Assembly: GCA_023432075.1 (NCBI GenBank)
Contig: JAEYVD010000725.1
Coordinates: 1 to 5,423, forward strand
Reading direction: 5' to 3'
Length of the DNA: 5,423 nt
Origin: Pseudomonadota bacterium
Lineage (GTDB): Bacteria > Pseudomonadota > Gammaproteobacteria > Burkholderiales > Burkholderiaceae_B
Shown here: positions 1 to 5,423 of the stretch, piece by piece
Numbering within the stretch: the stretch's first letter is position 1
Layout of the letters: each line of letters begins with the position of its first letter
Made by a program: the position numbers and the translations under genes
The notes under the pieces: generated by a model
Told to the model about the DNA's origin: nothing
Databases searched by the model: none
What the model saw: the letters and a program-made list of their open reading frames with translations, nothing else

Positions 1-107
1 GCAGCGCTGCCCAGCAGCAAAACGCCTAGCCACAAGGTGCTTCGCGCCAAAAATTGACGCCAAGCGTGCAGTTCGGATCCCGCTTGCCTTTCAGTGCCGA
101 CTTGCAT
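1..107 (-). CDS. Divergent gene, N-terminal fragment of a probable membrane or exported protein (runs off left edge)
   Basis: Read on the minus strand, an ATG at 107-105 opens a frame with no stop for 35 complete codons down to base 3, where the window cuts it. A GGAGA Shine-Dalgarno sequence lies at 120-116, 8 bases before the ATG, which is a better ribosome site than any plus-strand gene here has. The product begins MQVGTERQAG, continues with a polar stretch containing WRQFLARS, and then enters a hydrophobic segment (TLWLGVLLLGSAA, residues 24-36). Basic residues before a Leu/Gly/Val-rich run suit a first transmembrane helix or an uncleaved signal anchor. The pattern recalls the start of DUF2157-type multi-pass membrane proteins, but too little is present to assign a family. 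It is transcribed away from topB. I am fairly confident it is a real gene start and not at all sure of its function. Confidence 0.6.
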   Translation of the reverse strand, partial: MQVGTERQAGSELHAWRQFLARSTLWLGVLLLGSA

Positions 108-131
108 CTGGCGAATCTCCGATCTTATTAT
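102..131 (+). promoter_or_regulatory. Candidate sigma70 promoter for topB
   Basis: TTGCAT at 102-107 (3 of 6 matches to TTGACA) is followed after 18 bases by TATTAT at 126-131 (5 of 6 matches to TATAAT). Transcription would start near 138, leaving a leader of about 32 bases before the topB ATG. The -10 lies in the only AT-rich patch between the two divergent start codons. The same patch read on the minus strand gives GATAAT (132-127), also 5 of 6, which could serve the divergent gene, although no -35 is seen at the right distance for that direction. This rests on motif matching only. Confidence 0.35.
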
Positions 132-169
132 CCGCGCTGATACGGCGGGACTACCGCCACTGGAAACAC

Positions 170-2821
170 ATGAATAAAACGCTGATTATTGCCGAGAAGC
201 CCTCGGTGGCCCTTGATATATCACGCGCCTTGGGAGGCTTCGCGCGCGAGGGCGACTATTTTGAAAGCGAACGTTACGTTCTCGCTTCCAGCATCGGCCA
301 TTTGCTCAGCTTGGTCGCGCCCAACGATCCGGTCAAGGGAAAGTGGAGCTTCACGCACCTGCCCGTGATTCCGCCCGCGTTCGAATTGGGCCCGACCGAC
401 AAGAAGTCCGCCGAACGCCTTAAGCTGCTGGTCCGCCTGGCCAAGCGCAAGGATGTGGACGCCATCATCAACGCCTGTGACGCGGGACGTGAAGGCGAAC
501 TGATCTTCCGCTACATCGTTCAATACGCGGGCGTGAAGAAGCCCATTCAGCGCCTGTGGCTGCAGTCGATGACGCAGGCCGCCATCCGCGAGGCCTTCGC
601 CAACCTGCGCGACGATACGCAGATGAAGCCGCTGGAAGCCGCGGCGCGTTCGCGCGCCGAGGCCGACTGGCTGGTAGGCATCAACGGCACGCGCGCCATG
701 ACCGCCTTCAACAGCAAGGACGGCGGTTTCTTCAAGACGCCGGTCGGCCGGGTGCAGACGCCCACGCTGGCTATCGTGGCCGAACGCGAAGAACGCATCC
801 GCCGCTTCGTGCCGCGCGACTACTGGGAAGTGCGCGCCACCTTCGTGGCGGCCGCCGGCCTGTACGAAGGCCGCTGGATCGACCCGCAATTCAAGAAAGA
901 CGACAAAGATCCCGAAAAGCGCGAATCGCGCCTGTGGTCGGCCGCCGCCGCGCAAAGCGTGGTCGCCGCCTGCCGCGAAAAGCCGGGCAGCGTGACCGAG
1001 GAATCCAAGCCGTCCAGCCAGATGTCTCCGGCCCTGTACGACCTGACGTCACTGCAGCGCGAGGCCAACGGCCGTTTCGGCTTCTCGGCCAAGACCACGC
1101 TGGCGCTGGCGCAGACGCTGTACGAACGCCACAAGGCCCTGACGTATCCGCGTACCGACTCGCGCTACCTGCCCGAGGACTACATCAGCACGGTGCAGGA
1201 AACCATGCGCGCACTGGCCAAGGGCGGCTCGAACGCCGTGGGCGGCCTGTCGCGCCACGCCGAGACCGTCGTCAGCCAGCAGTGGGTCAAGCCCAACCGC
1301 CGCATCTTCGACAACAAGAAGGTGTCTGATCACTTTGCGATCATCCCCACGCTGCAGATCCCGCATGACCTGAGCGAAGCCGAGGCCAAGCTCTACGACC
1401 TGGTGCTCAAGCGCTTTTTGGCCGTGTTCTTCCCGGCGGCGGAATACCGCGTCACGACGCGCCTGACCGAAGTGCAGGGCCATCGCTTCCGCACGGACGG
1501 CAAGGTGCTGGTCAACCCCGGCTGGCTTGCCGTGTACGGCAAGGAAGCGCAGGGCGAAGACGCCAACCTGGTGCCCGTGGGCGACGGCGAGACCGTGCGC
1601 ACCGAGGAAATCGAGGCCGTCGGCCTGTCGACCAAGCCGCCCGCGCGCTTTAACGAAGGCACGTTGCTGTCGGCCATGGAAGGCGCCGGCAAGCTGGTGG
1701 ACGACGAGGAACTGCGCGAAGCCATGTCCGAGCGCGGCCTGGGCACGCCAGCCACCCGCGCGGCTATCATCGAAGGCCTGCTCAACGAAAGCTACCTGCG
1801 CCGCGAAGGCCGCGACCTGGTGCCCACCGCCAAGGCGCGCCAGCTCATGACGCTGCTGTCGGGTCTGGACGTGGCCGAACTGACCTCGCCCGAACTCACC
1901 GGCGAATGGGAGCACAAGCTCAAGCAGATCGAGCAGGGCGGACTGGGCCGCGAGGCCTTCATGCGCGAGATCGCGCAGATGACGCAGGTGATCGTCAAGC
2001 GCGCCAAGGAGTACGAGCGCGACACGGTGCCGGGCGACTACGCCACGCTGACAACGCCGTGTCCCAAGTGCGGCGCGGTGGTCAAGGAAAACTACCGCCG
2101 CTACGCCTGCACGGCCTGCGATTTTTCGATCGGCAAGCACCCGGGCGGCCGCACGTTCGAGCTGCCGGAAGTCGAAGAGCTGCTGGCCAAGCGCGAGATC
2201 GGTCCGCTGCAAGGCTTCATCAGCAAGATGGGCCGGCCGTTTGCGGCCATCCTGCGGATCAGCGACGAATACAAGCTGGAATTCGACTTCGGCCAGAACG
2301 ACGAGGACGACAACGAAGCCGTGGACTTCTCCGGCCACACGCCGGTGGGCTCCTGCCCGAAGTGCCAGTCGCGCGTCTTCGAGCACGGCATGAGCTACGT
2401 CTGCGAAAAGTCGGTGGGCCCCGAGAAGTCGTGCGATTTCCGGTCGGGCAAGGTCATCCTGCAGCAGGAGATCTCGCGCGAGCAGATGGAAAAGCTGCTG
2501 ACCAACGGCCGCACCGACCTGCTCGACGGCTTTGTCTCCAGCCGCACGAACCGCAAGTTCAAGGCGTTCCTGGTGCGCCAGCCTGACGGCAAGATCGGGT
2601 TCGAGTTCGAGCCCCGTCCCGAGAAGCCCGGCCGCGCCCGCGCGCCGGCCAAGACGGCAACGAAGACCGCCACCAAGACGGCGGCCAAGACGGCTGCGAA
2701 GAAGGCGCCGGCCAAGAAGGCGGCCGCCAAGACCGCAACCAAAACGGCCATAAAAACCGCCACCAAAACCGTGGCCAAGAAAGCCGTGAAAAAGGCGGCG
2801 CCCAAGAAGACCACGGCGTAA
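170..2821 (+). CDS. topB: DNA topoisomerase III (type IA), with H1-like basic tail
   Basis: This 883-aa type IA topoisomerase cuts one DNA strand through a 5'-phosphotyrosine link, passes another strand and reseals. Topoisomerase III mainly decatenates replication and recombination intermediates in the nucleoid. The TOPRIM domain (about 1-145) starts LIIAEKPSVA, with E9/K10 matching the catalytic Glu/Lys, and carries the acidic motif CDAGREGE (D104, E108); the second Asp of DxDxE is Gly106. GRVQTPTLA (193-201), the catalytic-tyrosine motif TYPRTDSRYLP (Y326, R328), SDHFAIIPT (386-394), PPARFNEGTLLSAME (490-504) and GLGTPATR (523-530) complete the core, which ends near 615. Two C-terminal units follow, each a zinc ribbon plus a topoisomerase C-terminal repeat: C631/C634/C647/C650 with repeat to about 708, and C729/C732/C745/C755 with repeat to about 814. 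Residues 821-883 form a Lys/Ala/Thr tail. The ATG at 170 is chosen because TOPRIM begins immediately after it, although the frame stays open upstream to base 2. The ribosome site is weak (GGAAA at 162-166, only 3 bases away). The core resembles Bacillus-type TopB more than E. coli TopB. Confidence 0.96.
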   Translation: MNKTLIIAEKPSVALDISRALGGFAREGDYFESERYVLASSIGHLLSLVAPNDPVKGKWSFTHLPVIPPAFELGPTDKKSAERLKLLVRLAKRKDVDAIINACDAGREGELIFRYIVQYAGVKKPIQRLWLQSMTQAAIREAFANLRDDTQMKPLEAAARSRAEADWLVGINGTRAMTAFNSKDGGFFKTPVGRVQTPTLAIVAEREERIRRFVPRDYWEVRATFVAAAGLYEGRWIDPQFKKDDKDPEKRESRLWSAAAAQSVVAACREKPGSVTEESKPSSQMSPALYDLTSLQREANGRFGFSAKTTLALAQTLYERHKALTYPRTDSRYLPEDYISTVQETMRALAKGGSNAVGGLSRHAETVVSQQWVKPNRRIFDNKKVSDHFAIIPTLQIPHDLSEAEAKLYDLVLKRFLAVFFPAAEYRVTTRLTEVQGHRFRTDGKVLVNPGWLAVYGKEAQGEDANLVPVGDGETVRTEEIEAVGLSTKPPARFNEGTLLSAMEGAGKLVDDEELREAMSERGLGTPATRAAIIEGLLNESYLRREGRDLVPTAKARQLMTLLSGLDVAELTSPELTGEWEHKLKQIEQGGLGREAFMREIAQMTQVIVKRAKEYERDTVPGDYATLTTPCPKCGAVVKENYRRYACTACDFSIGKHPGGRTFELPEVEELLAKREIGPLQGFISKMGRPFAAILRISDEYKLEFDFGQNDEDDNEAVDFSGHTPVGSCPKCQSRVFEHGMSYVCEKSVGPEKSCDFRSGKVILQQEISREQMEKLLTNGRTDLLDGFVSSRTNRKFKAFLVRQPDGKIGFEFEPRPEKPGRARAPAKTATKTATKTAAKTAAKKAPAKKAAAKTATKTAIKTATKTVAKKAVKKAAPKKTTA
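2642..2818 (+). repeat. Low-complexity Lys/Ala/Thr codon repeat encoding the topB tail
   Basis: The last 59 codons of topB are built almost entirely from Lys, Ala and Thr codons, in units such as AKTA, TKTA and AAKK. At DNA level this gives imperfect repeats of AAGACGGC-like and ACCAA(G/A)AC-like blocks with a period of about 9-12 bases. There are no acidic residues after E818, and about 18 lysines from residue 821 onward. The second half shifts to AAA lysine codons and is less GC-rich than the rest of the gene. The composition resembles the C-terminal domains of bacterial histone-H1-like proteins such as Bordetella BpH1. It probably binds DNA non-specifically. Repeats of this kind can change length by slippage or recombination. 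Confidence 0.8.
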
Positions 2822-2842
2822 TCCAGCCTGCGCCGCACGACC

Positions 2843-2867
2843 AAGCGCCCGGGAGACCGGGCGTTTT
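2843..2867 (+). terminator. Intrinsic terminator of topB
   Basis: A perfect 7-bp GC stem (CGCCCGG at 2846-2852 and CCGGGCG at 2857-2863) closes a GAGA loop of the GNRA type. It is followed at once by TTTT (2864-2867) and preceded by AA at 2843-2844, so the stem can extend through A-U and G-U pairs. It begins about 22 bases after the topB stop codon. This is the standard form of a Rho-independent terminator and separates topB from the transporter operon. Confidence 0.88.
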
Positions 2868-2870
2868 CCA

Positions 2871-2899
2871 TTGTTGGGCAGCAATCGCTGGGGTATTGT
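2871..2899 (+). promoter_or_regulatory. Candidate promoter of the ABC transporter operon
   Basis: TTGTTG at 2871-2876 (3 of 6 to TTGACA) and TATTGT at 2894-2899 (4 of 6 to TATAAT) are separated by exactly 17 bases. The pair lies just after the topB terminator and would start transcription near 2906, about 35 bases before the ATG at 2941. The match is modest. A promoter is expected here because the terminator lies upstream and all three downstream genes are closely packed. Confidence 0.35.
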
Positions 2900-2940
2900 T
2901 GACGCCAAACAGCTGCAACCCAGACACTTCCGAGGACGAC

Positions 2941-4002
2941 ATGACCCGTAGCTCCGACTTCACCACCCGCCGCCGCGTGCTGGCGGCGAGCGCTTGCGCT
3001 TTGGCCAGCTTCAGCCTGCTCAATGGGCGCGTCGTCTTCGCGCAGCCCAAGCTGGGCAAGGTCGTCTACGGCCAGGGCAGCATCGACCCTTTTTTCGCGG
3101 CCGGCTACGTGGCGCTGAAGAAGGGCTTCTTCGGAGAAGGCGGCCTGGAGGTCGAGTATCTGAATTCGCAAAGCGGCCCGCGCACCAACCAGCTGCTGGC
3201 GGCCGGCCAGATCGCCTTTGGCGCCACCGCGGCCACCGCCGCGCCCGCGCTGACCATCGCGGGCAAGCCCGCCGCGCGGGTGTTCGGCTTTGACCGCAAG
3301 CTGACGTACGCCAACGTCATCGTGCGCCGAGAGGACTTCGACAGCGGCAAGATCAAGTCGCTGAAGGACCTGGCGGGCAAGCGCGTGGGCGCGACCCAGC
3401 CGCAGTCCAGCACGTGGCTGATGGCGCTGTACCTGATGCAGAAGGCCGGCGTGGCCGACAAGGTCGACATCCGCCCCCTGGGCGATCTGGCGACGATGCT
3501 GGGCGCACTCAAGACGGGCTCGGTTGCGGCCAGCATGGCCACCATGTCCATGATGGAACAGGCCCGTCAGGAAGGCTGGGGCGTCCCCATCTTTGACGCC
3601 ACCACCGAAGCGTCGTGGAACGAATTCATGGGCGGCGACGTGCCGGGCATCGCGGCGCTGACGCTGGAAGACACCATCCAGAAGCGTCCCGAGGTCGTGC
3701 AGGCCTTCGTGACCGCCATGGTCAAGGCGCAGGACTTCATCACCGCCAACAGCGCGGCCGCCATCACGGATGTGATCTACGACGATTACCTGAGCGCCTT
3801 CCCGCGCGCCGCCATCGAGAAGACGCTGGGTGTCTACAAGGAGACGGTGTTCCTGAAGGACAACATCATCACCGAGGACGCGTACAACCGCATGACGGCC
3901 ATCATGGGTGACGGGCGCCAGTTCTCCAATGAAGAGATCAAGACCGTGCCTTACGCCAAGTGCGTGAACATGAGCTTCGTGCGCAAAGCCCGGGGCCTTT
4001 GA
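2941..4002 (+). CDS. ABC transporter periplasmic substrate-binding protein, NitT/TauT (NMT1/SsuA-like) family
   Basis: This 353-aa protein should capture the substrate in the periplasm and deliver it to the permease encoded downstream. The N-terminus has a signal peptide: basic region TTRRRVLAAS (8-17), a mildly hydrophobic core to about residue 28, and a likely cleavage site VFA|QP after A34. T9-R10-R11-R12-V13-L14 fits the twin-arginine pattern. The mature part has the family's usual layout: an opening strand (KVVYGQGSIDPFFAAGYVAL), then KKGFFGEGGLEVEY (60-73), NQLLAAGQIAFG (83-94), the hinge-side SLKDLAGKRVGATQ (140-152), and MLGALKTGSVAAS (186-198). The ThiY-type cysteine motif is absent, and the mature protein has a single Cys (341). 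Start choice: ATG 2941 has GAGGA at 2932-2936, spaced 4 bases; an in-frame TTG at 2896 would put 15 polar residues before the signal peptide and is rejected. It overlaps the ATPase gene by one base. The substrate is not inferable; nitrate, sulfonate, taurine and pyrimidine-precursor importers share this fold. Confidence 0.92.
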   Translation: MTRSSDFTTRRRVLAASACALASFSLLNGRVVFAQPKLGKVVYGQGSIDPFFAAGYVALKKGFFGEGGLEVEYLNSQSGPRTNQLLAAGQIAFGATAATAAPALTIAGKPAARVFGFDRKLTYANVIVRREDFDSGKIKSLKDLAGKRVGATQPQSSTWLMALYLMQKAGVADKVDIRPLGDLATMLGALKTGSVAASMATMSMMEQARQEGWGVPIFDATTEASWNEFMGGDVPGIAALTLEDTIQKRPEVVQAFVTAMVKAQDFITANSAAAITDVIYDDYLSAFPRAAIEKTLGVYKETVFLKDNIITEDAYNRMTAIMGDGRQFSNEEIKTVPYAKCVNMSFVRKARGL

Positions 4003-4772
4003 TGATCACGTTGGACAAGGTGGGCAAGGCGTACCAGTCGCGCCAAGGCACGACGCACGCCGTTGGCGAGGTCAGCCTGACGATCAACGAAGGCGAATTC
4101 GTGTCGATCGTCGGGCCGTCAGGCTGCGGCAAGAGCACGCTCTTGAACATGATTGCGGGGTTTCTGCGTCCCACCACCGGGACCATCCTGGTGGACGGGC
4201 GCGTGGTGGACGGGCAGGTGCCGCCGGCGCTGGGCTACATCTTCCAGAAGGACACGCTGCTGCCGTGGTTCAGCGTTAAAAAGAACGTGGCGCTGGGGTT
4301 GAAGTTTCAGGGCGTCCCGGCCGACCGGATCGCAACGCGTGTCGCCGAATTGCTGGACCTGGGTCACCTGAGCGCCTTCGCTGATGCCTTTCCGCATCAG
4401 CTTTCCGGCGGCATGCGCCGGCGCGTGGCGCTCTTGATGAGCCTGGCGGTCGAGCCGCGCATCCTGCTGCTGGACGAGCCCTTCGGGGCGCTGGACACGC
4501 ACACCAAGACCCACCTGCATCGCGAGCTGATGGAGATCTGGCGCAAGCTGGGCCAGACCATCGTGATGGTCACGCACGACCTGGACGAAGCCATCCTGCT
4601 GTCCGACCGCGTAGTGGTGCTGTCCGGCCCGCCCAGCCGCGTGTTGCTGGACGAGCGCATCCAGATCCCGCATCCGCGCGACGTCTTCACGCTGCGCGAA
4701 ACGCCGCAGTTTGTCTCCCACGTGCAAAGCCTCTGGAGCGTGCTGGGCCAGCAGTTCCGCGCCGCCGCCTGA
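4002..4772 (+). CDS. ABC transporter ATP-binding protein, NitT/TauT (SsuB/TauB-like) family
   Basis: This 256-aa cytoplasmic ATPase should power the importer formed with its neighbours. All nucleotide-binding motifs are present: Walker A GPSGCGKST (38-46, K44), Q-loop Q82 in YIFQKDTLLPW, signature LSGGMRRR (134-141), Walker B ILLLDEP (154-160, D158/E159), D-loop GALD (162-165) and switch histidine H192 in VTHDLDEA. The Q-loop sequence with LLPW and the short length without an extra regulatory domain are typical of the nitrate/sulfonate/taurine ATPases. The signature is followed by RRRVALLMSLAVEP, where RQRVALARAL is commoner; this is a conservative variation that should not abolish function. 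The ATG at 4002 shares its A with the stop codon of the binding-protein gene (TGATG), which suggests translational coupling; no strong Shine-Dalgarno sequence is seen. An upstream in-frame GTG at 3960 lies inside the previous gene and adds nothing to the fold, so it was not used. Confidence 0.95.
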   Translation: MITLDKVGKAYQSRQGTTHAVGEVSLTINEGEFVSIVGPSGCGKSTLLNMIAGFLRPTTGTILVDGRVVDGQVPPALGYIFQKDTLLPWFSVKKNVALGLKFQGVPADRIATRVAELLDLGHLSAFADAFPHQLSGGMRRRVALLMSLAVEPRILLLDEPFGALDTHTKTHLHRELMEIWRKLGQTIVMVTHDLDEAILLSDRVVVLSGPPSRVLLDERIQIPHPRDVFTLRETPQFVSHVQSLWSVLGQQFRAAA

Positions 4773-4782
4773 ACCGATCGTC

Positions 4783-5423
4783 ATGAATTCGATGGATACC
4801 GCCGACACCCTGCAGGACCAGTTGCGGCTGGACCGCCGCGCCAACGCCGCGCGCCGCGTGCGCATCACCTTGTGGCAAATACTGATTCTTGCCGTCATCC
4901 TGGGCTCGTGGGAAATTCTCACGCGCATACCGTGGTTCACCCAGAACACGCTTTTCGATCCCTTCTTCATCAGCCAGCCCTCGCGCGTGGCCGTGCGATT
5001 GTGGGAATGGCTGCAACCGGGGCCACGTTCGGTCTGGCCGCATTTGTGGCTGACGCTGCAGGCGACACTGGTGGGCCTGGTGGTGGGCGTGGGCAGCGGC
5101 TTCGTGGTGGGCATGACGCTCAGCCGCAGCCGCTTTCTGGCCGACGTGTTCAATCCGTTCATCGTGGCGTTCAATTCCATGCCGCGGATCGCGTTCGTGC
5201 CGCTCATCACCATGTTCTTCGGGCTGGGGCTGGCGTCCAAGGTGGTCACGTCGTGGTTCGTCGTGTTCTTTTTGGTGTTCTTCAACACCTACAAGGGCGG
5301 GCGCAGCGTGGAGCGCGAGCTTGTCGATTTCTGCCGTACGCTGGGCGGCTCGCCGCGCCAGATCCTGTGGCGGGTGCGCATTCCCACGGCCGCGGCCTGG
5401 ACCTTTGCCGCGCTGCCCAACGC
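4783..5423 (+). CDS. ABC transporter permease, NitT/TauT (SsuC/TauC-like) family, 3' end missing
   Basis: The frame from ATG 4783 stays open to the window end, giving 213 codons of an inner-membrane permease that would form the channel of the importer. After a charged cytoplasmic N-terminus (1-27) come hydrophobic segments at about 28-47 (TLWQILILAVILGSW), 88-112 (LVGLVVGVGSGFVVGM), 130-150 and 153-169 (TSWFVVFFLVFF). The binding-protein-dependent transport motif (EAA loop) is recognisable at 181-213: the glycine of TLGGSPRQILWRVRIPTA lies at the expected distance after the DFCR region, so this loop should contact the ATPase. SQPSRVAVRLWEWL before the second helix is also typical of the family. 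Full members are about 250-290 aa, so roughly 40-75 residues lie beyond the window. It starts 10 bases after the ATPase stop with no clear Shine-Dalgarno sequence. A second in-frame ATG at 4792 is an equally possible start. Confidence 0.92.
   Translation, partial: MNSMDTADTLQDQLRLDRRANAARRVRITLWQILILAVILGSWEILTRIPWFTQNTLFDPFFISQPSRVAVRLWEWLQPGPRSVWPHLWLTLQATLVGLVVGVGSGFVVGMTLSRSRFLADVFNPFIVAFNSMPRIAFVPLITMFFGLGLASKVVTSWFVVFFLVFFNTYKGGRSVERELVDFCRTLGGSPRQILWRVRIPTAAAWTFAALPN

Noticed and set aside
144..158. Small inverted repeat GGCGG-N5-CCGCC in the topB leader
   Set aside because: A 5-bp GC stem is common by chance in DNA of this composition; it has no T run and no riboswitch-like context, so a regulatory role cannot be supported.
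2..169. Upstream extension of the topB frame, which is open to the window edge
   Set aside because: The TOPRIM domain starts directly after ATG 170, the upstream translation looks non-coding, and the region is better explained by the divergent gene start and a promoter.
1049..2908. Very long open frame on the minus strand opposite topB (619 codons)
   Set aside because: It lies wholly antisense to a gene with clear family motifs, its translation is rich in Arg/Gly/Leu/His with no recognisable domain, and long antisense frames are expected when third positions are mostly G or C.
2896..2940. TTG start for the substrate-binding protein
   Set aside because: It would place 15 polar residues before a normal signal peptide, has no good ribosome site, and overlaps the candidate promoter; ATG 2941 has GAGGA upstream.
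3960..4001. GTG start for the ATPase gene
   Set aside because: The extra 14 residues overlap the end of the binding-protein gene and are not part of the ATPase fold; ATG 4002 begins the first strand of the domain.
4119..5288. Long minus-strand open frame opposite the ATPase and permease genes (389 codons)
   Set aside because: It spans two well-supported plus-strand genes and their junction, has a low-complexity composition typical of antisense translation, and shows no family motif.
1..5423. Mobile element, CRISPR array, tRNA/rRNA, or undescribed defence-type system
   Set aside because: No transposase or integrase frame, terminal inverted repeats, regularly spaced repeats or tRNA-like cloverleaf was seen; the gene content is explained by topB, an ABC importer and one edge gene.

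Overview
The window is ordinary-looking chromosomal DNA of a high-GC proteobacterium. Strong G/C preference at third codon positions, a DNA topoisomerase III with a lysine/alanine-rich histone-H1-like tail, and a NitT/TauT-type ABC transporter operon suggest a betaproteobacterium, most likely Alcaligenaceae (Bordetella/Achromobacter-like). That taxonomic call is inference; there is no rRNA or other marker here.

Layout. (1) Bases 1-107, minus strand: the first 35 codons of a divergently transcribed gene that runs off the left edge. It has a good Shine-Dalgarno sequence and a hydrophobic segment, so it is probably a membrane or exported protein. (2) Bases 108-169: a short divergent intergenic region with an AT-rich island that could serve as a -10 element. 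(3) Bases 170-2821, plus strand: a complete topB (883 aa) with TOPRIM and type IA core, two zinc-ribbon/C-terminal repeat units and a basic low-complexity tail. A clear intrinsic terminator at 2843-2867 closes it. (4) From 2941 to the right edge, plus strand: an ABC importer operon of periplasmic substrate-binding protein, ATPase and inner-membrane permease (cut by the window end). The first two genes overlap by one base and the third follows after 10 bases.

How the genes relate. Topoisomerase III is a housekeeping DNA decatenase and has no evident functional link to the transporter; the terminator and a candidate new promoter (2871-2899) separate the two units. The three transporter genes supply the parts of one importer of the nitrate/sulfonate/taurine family. 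The substrate cannot be read from the sequence.

I found no mobile element, CRISPR array, RNA gene or convincing undescribed system. The points most worth a second look are the edge gene, the H1-like tail and acidic linker of the topoisomerase, its Asp-to-Gly TOPRIM variation, and the Tat-like signal on the binding protein.
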